In this document: piece after piece, positions 30,804 through 40,205 of the stretch
Numbering within the stretch: the stretch's first letter is position 1
Layout: each line of letters starts with the position of its first letter
NCBI GenBank assembly: GCA_003140115.1
Contig: PLIQ01000179.1
Coordinates: 11,335-64,305 of the forward strand
DNA: 52,971 nucleotides
Direction of reading: 5' to 3'
Source of the DNA: Actinomycetota bacterium
Lineage (GTDB): Bacteria > Actinomycetota > Actinomycetes > Streptosporangiales > Streptosporangiaceae
Notes under the pieces: generated by a model
The model's database searches: none
What the model was told of the DNA's origin: nothing
The model's input: only the letters and a program-made list of their open reading frames with translations
Made by a program: the position numbers and the translations under genes

Positions 30804-32182
30804 GCGCGGCACACTCGAAGCGGGAGTCCGCCGCGGACCCGGAGCGACAACATGGCTTCGGGCTCCGGGCGGGCGTCGGCGGCGAGCTCGAACCGGAAGT
30901 CACGCGCCACCATGGCCGCGATCAGCGTCGCCTCCATCATGCCGAGATGGCTCCCGACGCAGACCCGCGGACCGGCACCGAAGGGGATGTAGGCATACCT
31001 GTGCGTGACCACCGCGGCCGAGGTCGCGAATCGCTCCGGCCGGAACTCGTTGGGATCAGACCAGAAACCCGGGTGCCGGTGCAAGGTATACGGGCTGATC
31101 ATGAGGTCGGCGCCCGCCGGGACCCGGTAGCCGCCGACCACGTCGGCGGCGAGCGACTTGCGCGTCAGCCCCCAGACCGGCGGGTACAGCCGCATGGCCT
31201 CCTGGATCACCGTCGTTGTATACGGCAGGCGGGCCAGGTCTTCGTGGCCGGGCGTCCGGTCGCCGAGCACCTCGACCGCCTCGGCGTGCAGGGCCGCCGC
31301 TGCCTCCGGATGGCGGCTGGTCAGATACCAGGTCCACGACAGCGTGCTCGCCGTCGTCTCGTGCCCGGCCAGCAGGATCGTGATGAGCTCGTCCCGCATC
31401 ACACGCCACCGCTTGCGCGCATCCCGCTCGCCGGAGTAGGCGTCGGCCAGCATCGTGAGCAGGTCGGTCCCGTCTCCTCCGCGGGCGTGCGCACGGCCCG
31501 ACACCAGCACCTCGACCGCGTCCTCGAGCTGGGCCTTGGCTCGCCGGAACCGGTGATTGCGGGGCAGCGGCAGCCACAGCGGAACCGCTCCGAGCGACAC
31601 CATCTCGAACATGGCCCGGTCCTGCGCGACCTCGAACGCCGGGCCCAGCATGCGCAGCGGTGACAGATCGGTGTCGAGCAGTGACTTGCCCAGGACACTC
31701 ATCGTCAGCCGAGTCATCTCCTCGGACAGGTCGACGGTCTCGCCCACCCGCGCGCTGAGCCTGGCGGTCAGCGCATGGCCCGCGTCGGTGACCACGCTGG
31801 CGAACCCGGCGAGGCGCTCGCGACGGAACGCCGGCTGGATAATCCGGCGTTGGTGCTTCCACACCTCATCCTCGCTGGTGAGCAGGCCATCACCGAGGAT
31901 CAGACGGCGGGCTTCGGCCAGGCCTATACCCTTGTGATAGTTGGCCGCGTTGTCCGCCAGGACGTGCTTGGCGTGATCGGGGTGGTTGAAGAAGTAGAGC
32001 GTCTTCGGGCCCATGGCGAACTTGACCACATCGCCGAACTCGCTGGCCGCGTCGGTGAGCATGGCCAGCCGGTCAAACCAGAGCTTGCGCAACAAGCCCG
32101 GCACCGCGAGCGGCGACGGCCCGGGGTAGTCGCGTCGGCCGGGGTCTGACGACTTCGTCGACGCAGGCTCGGTGACCGTCAC
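30800..32182 (-). CDS. cytochrome P450 of the enediyne operon
   Basis: A 460-residue P450. The I-helix motif is LLAGHETTAS, ExxR is EAMR in VIQEAMRLYPP, and the heme loop is PFGAGPRVCVGSHLG. The layout resembles the P450BM3-like class of longer bacterial P450s, without a reductase fusion. Nine-membered enediyne clusters carry a P450 (E7 in C-1027 terms) thought to oxidise the core, and the operon position supports that role. GTG 32182 overlaps the flavin reductase stop as GTGA; its own stop overlaps the carboxylase start the same way. Confidence 0.92.
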   Translation of the reverse strand: MTVTEPASTKSSDPGRRDYPGPSPLAVPGLLRKLWFDRLAMLTDAASEFGDVVKFAMGPKTLYFFNHPDHAKHVLADNAANYHKGIGLAEARRLILGDGLLTSEDEVWKHQRRIIQPAFRRERLAGFASVVTDAGHALTARLSARVGETVDLSEEMTRLTMSVLGKSLLDTDLSPLRMLGPAFEVAQDRAMFEMVSLGAVPLWLPLPRNHRFRRAKAQLEDAVEVLVSGRAHARGGDGTDLLTMLADAYSGERDARKRWRVMRDELITILLAGHETTASTLSWTWYLTSRHPEAAAALHAEAVEVLGDRTPGHEDLARLPYTTTVIQEAMRLYPPVWGLTRKSLAADVVGGYRVPAGADLMISPYTLHRHPGFWSDPNEFRPERFATSAAVVTHRYAYIPFGAGPRVCVGSHLGMMEATLIAAMVARDFRFELAADARPEPEAMLSLRVRGGLPLRVCRA

Positions 32183-32721
32183 GCGGACTCCTCGATGGTC
32201 TGGGACTTACTGAGCCGCGGCTGATGGAAGTCACCGCGGAAGAAGACCAGTGCGTCATCCGCCGACCCGAAACCACTGGCCTGTACGGAGCCGATGAAGA
32301 TCTCGTGGTCTCCGCCGTCATAGGAGTTCACCAGGGTGCAGTCGAGCCAGGCCACTGCTCCGTGCAGGATCGGCGCTCCGGTGCTCGGCCCGGGCGACCA
32401 CTCAATCGCGGCGAACTCGTCGGCACCCCGCGGTCTGGAGTGATCGGCGAAGTACCGGGCCACGTGCTCCTGGCCCGCGGAGAGCATCGAAACGCTGAAG
32501 CTGCCGGCGGCGAGCACGGTCTGGTAGACGGCGGCACTACGGTCCACGCACACCAAGATGAGCGGCGGGTCGAGTGATACCGAAGTGAACGCGTTCGCGG
32601 TCATGCCGCACGGGGTCCCCCGGCCGGCGGCGACGACCGTCACGCCGGTCGGGAACCGTCCCAGGACCGATCGCAGCGCGGTCCTGGCCGAGGCTGGTCT
32701 GCTCATGGTCGGCACGCTCAC
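32179..32721 (-). CDS. flavin reductase
   Basis: A 180-residue flavin reductase of the HpaC/FMN-binding split-barrel family. It shows FPTGVTVVAA, GMTANAFTSVSLDPPLILVCVD and the C-terminal HEIFIGSV...G..PLVFFRG-like pattern (here DDALVFFRGDFHQP). It reduces FAD or FMN with NAD(P)H and passes it to a flavin monooxygenase. In C-1027 the related SgcE6 serves the flavin hydroxylase of the beta-tyrosine branch; here the acyl-CoA-dehydrogenase-type hydroxylase at 43665-44849 and perhaps others could use it. GTG 32721 overlaps the thioesterase stop (GTGA). Confidence 0.9.
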   Translation of the reverse strand: MSVPTMSRPASARTALRSVLGRFPTGVTVVAAGRGTPCGMTANAFTSVSLDPPLILVCVDRSAAVYQTVLAAGSFSVSMLSAGQEHVARYFADHSRPRGADEFAAIEWSPGPSTGAPILHGAVAWLDCTLVNSYDGGDHEIFIGSVQASGFGSADDALVFFRGDFHQPRLSKSQTIEESA

Positions 32722-33188
32722 GCCCTGCCCCCGGTACCGGCGGTGGACGCGCGTCGCGGCGCCCTGATCGCGTAGCCCTCCAGTGCGCGCCGCAGCTGCT
32801 CAGGCACCCGGGCCGGGCCGTTGGCTCCGTTGGCATCGCGCATGCACGCGACCCGCTGCCGGCCTCTGGCGACGAGTTCCTCCCGGCCGTCGCGGATGCG
32901 TACGTAGTCGAAGGCGAAAACGATCTGAGTCTGGGTCAGTTCCTCCAGGCGCATCCTGATCGCCACCTCGTCGAAGGCCGTGGCCTCGGCCAGGTACTCG
33001 CACTCCGCGCTGATGGTGAAGAGCTTCAGGCCATCGCGGAGCTCGTCGAGCACGCTAGGCGCGTGCTCGAGCAGGAACATCTCGCGACATCGTCCCTGCC
33101 AGCGCACGTAGTTGACGTAATACACATTGCCGACGAGGTTCGTCTCTTCGAAGCTAACCACGTGCCGGTGCTCGTAATACTGTTCCAT
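32718..33188 (-). CDS. tebC: enediyne-type hot-dog thioesterase
   Basis: A 156-residue single-domain hot-dog thioesterase. The segment SFEETNLVGNVYYVNYVRWQ is the signature of enediyne thioesterases (TEBC; E10/CalE7/DynE7), which release the polyene made by PksE. ATG 33188 lies inside the last 35 bases of pksE in another frame and has AGAGGA upstream. The length and position directly after pksE match known clusters. The product released is expected to be the heptaene or a related polyene acid by analogy. Confidence 0.93.
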   Translation of the reverse strand: MEQYYEHRHVVSFEETNLVGNVYYVNYVRWQGRCREMFLLEHAPSVLDELRDGLKLFTISAECEYLAEATAFDEVAIRMRLEELTQTQIVFAFDYVRIRDGREELVARGRQRVACMRDANGANGPARVPEQLRRALEGYAIRAPRRASTAGTGGRA

Positions 33189-36100
33189 TTCCGTCCTCTT
33201 CTGTCAGAATCGTGAAGACCACGGGGTCCGGCTGATCCAGCACAGACGTGACGAATGTGGCGATCTTTGCTGCCCCGGATTCGAGCAGCACCCAGCCGGG
33301 TTGGCCGCCAGCAGCGAGCGTGATAGGTCCGCTGAGCGGCCGGCCCGCCTTGCGGAGGCATTCCACGGCGCTCCACACCCTGGTCGCGGCGGCGGCCGGC
33401 GTCTCCCCCCGCTCGCGGCGGACCAGCTCGGCCAGCGCGAACTGCTCGGCGGTCAGCAGCGCCTGCCAGTCCTGCGCCGTCCGTTCCTCGATTCGCTCGA
33501 CGTCACAGCCCACGCGCTCGCTGCCCGCCACGGCCAGCGTCACGCCGGCCCCATGCGAGGCCGAGATGGCGATGCCTTCGTCAGCGATCTGGGGCTTCCC
33601 GTCACCGCGGTAGGTGACCACCGTCGGCCGGTCCAGCATCCGGCCCACGGCGACCTTCGTCTGCCTGCGCCTGGCGTCACGGCCGTCCGCGCCCGCCGGG
33701 GGGTCCGGTTCTACGACGCACCGCACTGCGCTCGCAGTGAGCTCCGCCGCCTGCCGTTCCAGGAACGGCCCGAGTAGCGCGGGAATCCACGGCCCGCGGC
33801 CATCGGTCTTGCGCACGGCCTGCAGGCGCAGCCCCTCCCAGCGCTCCAGGATCCGCCCGTCTTCGGCGCAGACGTCCAGGTCGTAGGTGTACGTGTCACC
33901 GTCCCTGTTCCGTTCCGCCGCGTGCAAGATGACCTGCCCGGTGAGCTCCTCCGGGTGCGCCGGGTAGATCCGCTCGACGCCCGCCGGAAGCAGTGTCGCG
34001 TTTGGAACGCAGCATTGGATGCCGTGCATGAACGCGTCGCGAGCACCCGGATCGCCGAGGATCATGGCCCGGGAGAAGTAGGAACCGAACCACTCGTCAC
34101 CGGATCCGGCCGAGATATCGACGACGCACGACGTGGCGGCCAGCCGCCGGTAACCGAGGACACGCTGGAAGCGCTTGCCCTGGAAGAAGACGCCGCCGTA
34201 CAGGTCGGCCGCCGCGTCGAGCGGAACCCGTGAGGTACCCGCCGTCGGCACCGGCCGATGAGCGTCGAAGGGACGGGTGCCGGTGTGCCGGAGCGTGGCA
34301 CGGAAATGATCGGACTGGAAACCGGTATCGCTGCTGCGGATGGCCACGTCGACTCCGTCGCCGCGGTTGAGCGCCGCTATCCGGATCGTCACCGTGCCGT
34401 CCGGCGGTACCACGATCGGGCGCAGGAACTCCACGTTCTCCAGCACGACCGGACCGGCAGGGCCGGCCAGCACCGCCGCTGCCTGGGCCATGGCCTCCAT
34501 ACCGAGCACCGCGGGAAACAGCAGGTCGCCGTCGAGCAGGTGATCGACGAGGTACGGGTCGCGGTCCGCGGACAGCTCAGCGTCCGCGATCAGCTCGATG
34601 CTGGGGTAGTGGACCCGCGGCCGGTCGATGAACCGGGTGAGCGGCAGCTCGCTCGGTTCGAGCGTGATGGTCGGCAGGTCGCCCGAACGGCTCATCACCA
34701 CCAGGCTGGACGGCGCCGCCGGGGTGGCGAGCACCCTGCGCAGCATCTCGATGCCGACATCGAGGGAGATGGGGCTGATGCCCTCCCGGATCAGCGACTC
34801 CAAAACGCCGAGTTTCTCGCCCATCCCGGCGCCGGACCACACTGACCACTCCAGTGCCACGTACCGGCACTGCGGGCTGCCCTGCTCAATCGACTGGGCC
34901 TGCAGCTGCTTGGTCATATCGGTAAGCCAGTCGTTGGCGGTGGCATAGTCCGCCTGGCCGCGCAGCCCGGCTCGCCCGATGATGCTGCCGAACGTGATCA
35001 CCAGCTTGAGCGAGGCCGGGTCCACCGCGGCCAGCAGTGCCTCCAGCCCGCCGATCTTGGGTGCCAGCGTCGCGTGGAAGGAGGTCTCGTCCAGGAGGGC
35101 GAGCGGGACTGGCGCGTTGCGCCCAGCACCGTGCAGGATCGCCGTGACGGGCCCCAGGTCGGCGCTGACCTGCGCCACTGCCGCCGCGACCTCACCAGCA
35201 TCGGTTACGTCGGCTCTGACGTAGGCATACCTCGCGCCGGCCGCGTCCATCCGGCCCAGGTTGGCGGCGAGTTCCGCGTCCGCCGCCGGATCGGATCGCC
35301 CGAGCAGGGCGATAGCCGCGCCGGTATCGCGAGCCAGCGTCAGCGCGCATTCGGCGGTAATGCCCTTCCCCCCGCCGCTGACCAGCAGCACGTCACCGGG
35401 CCCGAGCGGGAGTTCGGCGGTGTGGTCGGCCAGGTCCGTGACGGGCCTCAGCAGGGGCACCCGGCGGCTGCCCGCCGCGTCATAATGCACCTCGCTGAAG
35501 CTCTCGGTCGCGGCGACGTCGGCCACGATCGCGTCCGCGAGTTCCGCGGCCCGCGTCGCGGGAATCGGAGCGGCCAGCGGGAGGGTGATGACGGTCACTG
35601 GCACGGCGGGCGCTTCCAGGTGCAGCGTCTTGGCCAGTCCGGCCGCACCGCGCCGGTCCTGAACGGCCACGAAACGGCACGGTCCGGTGTGCGACAGCGC
35701 GGCCCGGGCCGCGGCGAGCATGAGGCCGGCGTGTTCGGCACCGCACTCCCGCGGCAGCAGGAGCGCGACGCCGTCGCCGAGTTTGGCCGCACCAAGCGCG
35801 TGGCTCAGTGCCCTGCTCAGCGGGTGGCGGGGCGGGGAGAAAATCTCCCAGGTCCCGTCGGCCTGGGCGGCCACGCGGGCCGGCCGGTCGTGCTCGATGA
35901 GCTCCACCGAGAACGACCGGACCCAGGGCCCGATGCCTTCGGGCGGCAGGTCCGCATCGGCGTCACCTGGCAGTGCGGTGTCCGCGAGCTCGTCCAGAGC
36001 CTGCGCCAGGTCGACCAGCGTCGCGGTGGCGAAGGCGGACGTCACCATCGGCGCGGATACGCCGAGCTCGCGCGCCGCCTGGTTCATGATCTGCCCCACG

Positions 36101-39100
36101 GTTATCGAGGACATGTGCAGCTCATCTAGCGGATGGCTGTCGGGCTGCACCGAATCGATCGGCAGTTCAGCCCGCTCGGCGGCCAGGCGGCGCAGGATCT
36201 GCAGGCTGTCGCGTGGTTGTTCGCCGTCATTCTCGCCGAACGGGCCGTGGTTCGGAGTTCCGGAATCTGCGTGCGGTTCCGTGGGCAGCGCCCCGACCAC
36301 CGAGCCTGCGACTACCGAGCCCGCGGTCACCGAGCCGACGGTCACCGAGGCCGCGGTCGCCGAGTCCACGGGCGCGGATTCGCATGGGCTGGCGAAGAAC
36401 CGGAACTGCTTGTCCAGTGGCAGCGGCCTGGTAAAGCGGTCGGCGAACAGGACATCGGTCCTGACCGGGGCGCCGAGCACGTAAGCAGCCGCCGCTGCGG
36501 ACAGCACACCGGCCAGCGACGCGCCGTCGGTATCCAGCGGGATCACCGGAACGTCCGGCGCGATCCCAGCGGCCAGGCCGGAGAGCACCCGGCCGGGCCC
36601 GACCTCGATAAGCAGGTCCGCGGTCGCGGCCATCTGGCCGGCCGCCGCGCTGAAGCGGACCGGTTCGCGCACCTGCCGCACCAGCAGTTCCGCCAAGTCC
36701 GCGTCGATGGCCAGCGCGCCACCGGTAACGGTGGACAGGACTTGCCGGGTCATCGGCTTGAACTCGCGGCCGGTCAGGTAGCGCGCAAGCCCCTCCGCGG
36801 CGGGCGCCACCATCGGTGAGTGGAAGGCATGCGAGACCGGGATCCGGCTCGTGACCAGGTCGGCCGCCGCGGCCACGCGGCACACCCGCTCGACCGCCTC
36901 GGCCGGTCCGGAGATGACGGTCTGAGCGGGACCGTTGTAGCCGGCGATGACGACCTCCGCGCCATCTTTAGCGCCCGAACCGCCCTTACCGCCCGCACCG
37001 CCTTTACCGCCTGTGCCGTTAGCGCCGGGCAGCAGCGGCTCGACCTGGTCCGGGCTGGCCGCGATGCTGGCCATGGCGCCGCCGCCTTCGCTGGCCTGCG
37101 CCATGACCCGGCCCCGTTCGGTGGCCAGGGCCATCAGCTCCGCTTCGTCCATCGCGCCCGCCCAGTGCAGCGCGGTCAGCTCCCCGAGGCTGTGCCCGAC
37201 GGCGGCCTCGGCCTCGATGCCGAGCAGGGCGAGCACCCGCAGGCCCTCGATGGAGGAGCTCACGATGCGGGGCTGCGCGACCGCGGTGGCGACCAGGTCG
37301 CCGTCCTCGGGAACGCTGAACGTCTGGCCGAGGTCACGGACCACCGCGAACCGCCGCCGCAGCGCGCCCTCGGTTCCCTTACCGGAGCCCTGGCCGGGGA
37401 AGAGGTACCGGATCCGGGGGGCGTCGACCGCACGGCTGAGGAACAGCCCGCCCGCAACGTCGATCGCTTCGCTGGCGCCGCTATCGAGCAGTTGGACCAG
37501 CATGGCGAGGCGGTCCGCGGCCTGGTCCGGTGTCGCGGCGACGACGGCCGCGCGCACGGGGCCGCCGCCGAGTTCCCGAGCGAGCGTCGCGGCCAGATCA
37601 CCTAGCTCGGCGAAGGCCAGACGGCTGCACAGGGACGCCAGGCTGGCCACGCGACCGCTCAGGTCGGCGGTACTCGCGGCGTCCAGCAGCAGCAGCTCGC
37701 TGTCCTGGCGGGAGGCGACCAGCCGGATCGTGCGTGAGTCGAGGTTGGTACGACGCATCGCCTGTGCGTCGCTGTGCGCGGCGAGGACCACATGCGCGTT
37801 GATCCCGCCGAAGCCCATGGATGATATGCCCGCGCGGATGGGCTGCTCCTGCGGCCACAACTCTGCGGTCAGCGGCACCCGCAGGGCTGGCGAGTCCCCG
37901 GTCAGGATTGGATGAGGATCGGCATGACCGGTAGCCGGCGGGATGATCTGGTGATGCACGGCCATGGTGGCCTTGATCAGCCCGGCGACGCCCGCGGCCG
38001 CCTTGGTGTGCCCGATGTTGCCCTTGATGGTGCTGATGGCAGCGGTCGGCGCGGCGGGACTGGCGGCGCGGCGGGCCTCGCTGAACGCCTGCAGCTCGGT
38101 GGCGTCACCGACGGCGGTCCCGGTGCCGTGCCCCTCCAGGTAGCCGACGGTGCCGATGTCGAATCCCGCCAGCCCGTAGGCTCGGTTGAGCGCCAGCTTG
38201 TGCCCGGCCGCCTCCGGCCGCGTGATGCCGCCCTTGCCGTCGGAGGAGTACCCCCACCCGGCGATCGTCGCGTAGATCCGCAGTCCGCGCGCTTCCGCGT
38301 CGCCCTGCCGCATCAGCACGAGCATGCCGCAGCCCTCCCCCGGCCAGAAGCCGTTGGAGTGCCGGTCGTAGACCCGCATCTCGCCGGTGGCGAGCGCGCC
38401 CGTCTTGGCGAACCCGATGATCTCAAACGGGTCGATGCTCAGGTCGACGCCGCCGGCCACCGCCGCGTCTGCTGCCTCGTCGTTGAGCGCGGCGCACGCG
38501 GTCACCACCGACAGCAGCGACGACGAGCAGGCACCGTCCACGGTAAACCCGCCGCCGCCGAGGTCGAAGTGATTGCAGATCCGGCCCGCGATCGTGTTAG
38601 ACAGGCCGCCCGCCAGCGTATCCTCGTCGATCGGCGGGAACGCGCTCTTGTAGCGCTGCTCGAGGCCGGGCAGGAAGCCGGCCAGCTGGTCGTCATCCCA
38701 GCCGATCTCGGTGAGCGCCGAGCTCAGCGTGCGCCGGACGTAGGGCCAGCGCAGCCGCATCAGGTTGGCCCGGGTGAACTCCCCGGCCAGGCTGTTCCCG
38801 ACGATCACGATCGTGCTGGCCCTGGGCAGCCCGTCGCCGTCGGCGAAGCCCGCGTCGTCCAGCGCCCGGGCCGCGGTGTCCAGCGCCAGCCAGTGCGTCA
38901 TGTCGGTAGTGCGGAACGTGCTGCCGGCGACCTTGTACTTCACCCGGTCGAACTCGAAGCCCTCGATGACCGCGGCCTTGCGGGTGTAGAACCTGTCCGG
39001 CGCGGCCGGATCCGGTGACCAGTAGTCCTCGAGCCTGAGCCGCTCGTCCGGGATCTGGCGGAACGCCCGGCGCCCGGCGAGCACGTTCTCCCACAGGTCC

Positions 39101-39162
39101 CCGGGAGAACTGGCGTCGGGATACCGGCAGGCGATGCCGACGATGGCGATGGGCGTGTTCAT
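33154..39162 (-). CDS. pksE: iterative enediyne polyketide synthase PksE
   Basis: A 2002-residue type I PKS with the PksE domain order. KS: Cys212 in VDGACSSS, His345 in EGHGTGT, His385 in GNIGHTK. AT: FPGQGSG near 588 and Ser658 in GHSLGE. ACP: DELHMSSITVGQ, Ser1018/1019, the enediyne-type ACP motif. KR: GGGKGITA near 1263 with Tyr1406. DH: His1541 in VDHLLDGDLLFP and Asp1709. C-terminal PPTase: GCDVE (1885-1889) and VWSAVECLRKA, which self-phosphopantetheinylates the ACP. Two low-complexity insertions occur, a Gly/Lys run at 713-734 and a Val/Ser repeat at 936-957. ATG 39162 overlaps the unbU stop by four bases. It would make the linear polyene precursor of the enediyne core from malonyl-CoA. 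Confidence 0.97.
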   Translation of the reverse strand: MNTPIAIVGIACRYPDASSPGDLWENVLAGRRAFRQIPDERLRLEDYWSPDPAAPDRFYTRKAAVIEGFEFDRVKYKVAGSTFRTTDMTHWLALDTAARALDDAGFADGDGLPRASTIVIVGNSLAGEFTRANLMRLRWPYVRRTLSSALTEIGWDDDQLAGFLPGLEQRYKSAFPPIDEDTLAGGLSNTIAGRICNHFDLGGGGFTVDGACSSSLLSVVTACAALNDEAADAAVAGGVDLSIDPFEIIGFAKTGALATGEMRVYDRHSNGFWPGEGCGMLVLMRQGDAEARGLRIYATIAGWGYSSDGKGGITRPEAAGHKLALNRAYGLAGFDIGTVGYLEGHGTGTAVGDATELQAFSEARRAASPAAPTAAISTIKGNIGHTKAAAGVAGLIKATMAVHHQIIPPATGHADPHPILTGDSPALRVPLTAELWPQEQPIRAGISSMGFGGINAHVVLAAHSDAQAMRRTNLDSRTIRLVASRQDSELLLLDAASTADLSGRVASLASLCSRLAFAELGDLAATLARELGGGPVRAAVVAATPDQAADRLAMLVQLLDSGASEAIDVAGGLFLSRAVDAPRIRYLFPGQGSGKGTEGALRRRFAVVRDLGQTFSVPEDGDLVATAVAQPRIVSSSIEGLRVLALLGIEAEAAVGHSLGELTALHWAGAMDEAELMALATERGRVMAQASEGGGAMASIAASPDQVEPLLPGANGTGGKGGAGGKGGSGAKDGAEVVIAGYNGPAQTVISGPAEAVERVCRVAAAADLVTSRIPVSHAFHSPMVAPAAEGLARYLTGREFKPMTRQVLSTVTGGALAIDADLAELLVRQVREPVRFSAAAGQMAATADLLIEVGPGRVLSGLAAGIAPDVPVIPLDTDGASLAGVLSAAAAAYVLGAPVRTDVLFADRFTRPLPLDKQFRFFASPCESAPVDSATAASVTVGSVTAGSVVAGSVVGALPTEPHADSGTPNHGPFGENDGEQPRDSLQILRRLAAERAELPIDSVQPDSHPLDELHMSSITVGQIMNQAARELGVSAPMVTSAFATATLVDLAQALDELADTALPGDADADLPPEGIGPWVRSFSVELIEHDRPARVAAQADGTWEIFSPPRHPLSRALSHALGAAKLGDGVALLLPRECGAEHAGLMLAAARAALSHTGPCRFVAVQDRRGAAGLAKTLHLEAPAVPVTVITLPLAAPIPATRAAELADAIVADVAATESFSEVHYDAAGSRRVPLLRPVTDLADHTAELPLGPGDVLLVSGGGKGITAECALTLARDTGAAIALLGRSDPAADAELAANLGRMDAAGARYAYVRADVTDAGEVAAAVAQVSADLGPVTAILHGAGRNAPVPLALLDETSFHATLAPKIGGLEALLAAVDPASLKLVITFGSIIGRAGLRGQADYATANDWLTDMTKQLQAQSIEQGSPQCRYVALEWSVWSGAGMGEKLGVLESLIREGISPISLDVGIEMLRRVLATPAAPSSLVVMSRSGDLPTITLEPSELPLTRFIDRPRVHYPSIELIADAELSADRDPYLVDHLLDGDLLFPAVLGMEAMAQAAAVLAGPAGPVVLENVEFLRPIVVPPDGTVTIRIAALNRGDGVDVAIRSSDTGFQSDHFRATLRHTGTRPFDAHRPVPTAGTSRVPLDAAADLYGGVFFQGKRFQRVLGYRRLAATSCVVDISAGSGDEWFGSYFSRAMILGDPGARDAFMHGIQCCVPNATLLPAGVERIYPAHPEELTGQVILHAAERNRDGDTYTYDLDVCAEDGRILERWEGLRLQAVRKTDGRGPWIPALLGPFLERQAAELTASAVRCVVEPDPPAGADGRDARRRQTKVAVGRMLDRPTVVTYRGDGKPQIADEGIAISASHGAGVTLAVAGSERVGCDVERIEERTAQDWQALLTAEQFALAELVRRERGETPAAAATRVWSAVECLRKAGRPLSGPITLAAGGQPGWVLLESGAAKIATFVTSVLDQPDPVVFTILTEEDGNGTVLRAPARG

Positions 39163-40205
39163 GCGGTAACCGTTTCTCCCGCCGCTACCTTCCCGCCAGC
39201 GCCGTTGCTGGCGGGAACCTCCTTCACTGCGCCTGGGTCGACCATGGTCGCGCCCGTGGGTCCGGCGTCCGCGGACCGGCGCCTCTTGAGCCAGTACGCG
39301 CCCCACCAGCCCAGACCACGGAAGGCGCAGACGATCGAGGTCGCGAAGAACAGCGTGTAGACGATGTTGAACTGCATCAGCACCGCGTAGACGAAGGCCA
39401 CGCTGCTGCCGAACATGAACTGAGCACGCGGCCGCGTCGGGGAGGTGCCGGGGTCGGTGATCATGTAGTTGGTGAACAGGATGAACGCGATACCGGTCAT
39501 GACGCTGAGCGCGGTGTTCAGCTGGACGCCCCACAGCCAGTGCCGGACGAACGCCTGGATGAAGAAGCCGCCCATCCAGCCCACGATCAGCGCGACCCGC
39601 TTGGTCAGCATGGTGTTGAGCACGGTCCCGGAGACCAGGATGACGATCGGGATGAACAGGCGGAAGTAGGAGCTCGCCCACTCGGAGAACATGTACGGCG
39701 GCGAGATACTGAGCCAGCGGGCGAACAGCAGCAGGCAGACACTGATGCCGAAGTTGGACGGATTCATGAAGTGGCGCATCCTGCCGTTGATCGGCGCCCG
39801 CAGCACGTACTTCGCGCTGACCGCCAGGATCACGCCGAACATGATCGGCCAGAACTGGTTGTTGGCGTACAGCAGCATGTTGACGGCGAGCGCCGTGATG
39901 TGCGCGGGTAGCAGGAACTCGTACACGCCGCGTGGCCCCTTGCCGCGGTATTCCGGCCGGCGCTTGTAGGCCCAGGCGCTGATCGTCTCGAAGGTGATCT
40001 CCGTGGTGTATGCGGTGATGACCGCGAACAGGGCAAACAGCCAGGGCTGCTCGAAACCCAGCAGGGTGTAGCCGAAGACGTTGAACGCGCTGATCGAGAT
40101 CGCGAAGTTGCGGAGCGCGAGATAGCGGGGGTCAGCCGGCTTTTTCGCCTTCGCGGGCGGCGGCGTGGCAAGCGCGCCGTCCTGGGCTTGGATCGTGGCG
40201 GTCAT
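39159..40205 (-). CDS. unbU: enediyne biosynthesis membrane protein UnbU (NqrB/RnfD-like)
   Basis: A 348-residue integral membrane protein with about eight to nine helices. The MNPSNFG and TDPGTSPTRPRAQFMFG segments recall the NqrB/RnfD family of flavin-carrying ion-pump subunits and are typical of UnbU, a conserved enediyne cassette member with unproven chemistry. The N-terminus (about 25 residues) is Ala/Pro/Lys-rich and cytoplasmic. ATG 40205 overlaps the unbV stop by four bases, and its own stop overlaps pksE. A role in membrane electron transfer or export during warhead maturation is inferred only. Confidence 0.92.
   Translation of the reverse strand: MTATIQAQDGALATPPPAKAKKPADPRYLALRNFAISISAFNVFGYTLLGFEQPWLFALFAVITAYTTEITFETISAWAYKRRPEYRGKGPRGVYEFLLPAHITALAVNMLLYANNQFWPIMFGVILAVSAKYVLRAPINGRMRHFMNPSNFGISVCLLLFARWLSISPPYMFSEWASSYFRLFIPIVILVSGTVLNTMLTKRVALIVGWMGGFFIQAFVRHWLWGVQLNTALSVMTGIAFILFTNYMITDPGTSPTRPRAQFMFGSSVAFVYAVLMQFNIVYTLFFATSIVCAFRGLGWWGAYWLKRRRSADAGPTGATMVDPGAVKEVPASNGAGGKVAAGETVTA

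Noticed and set aside
35074..39018. Several rightward frames of 260-370 codons opposite pksE
   Set aside because: They lie antisense to intact PKS domains and show no protein family pattern.
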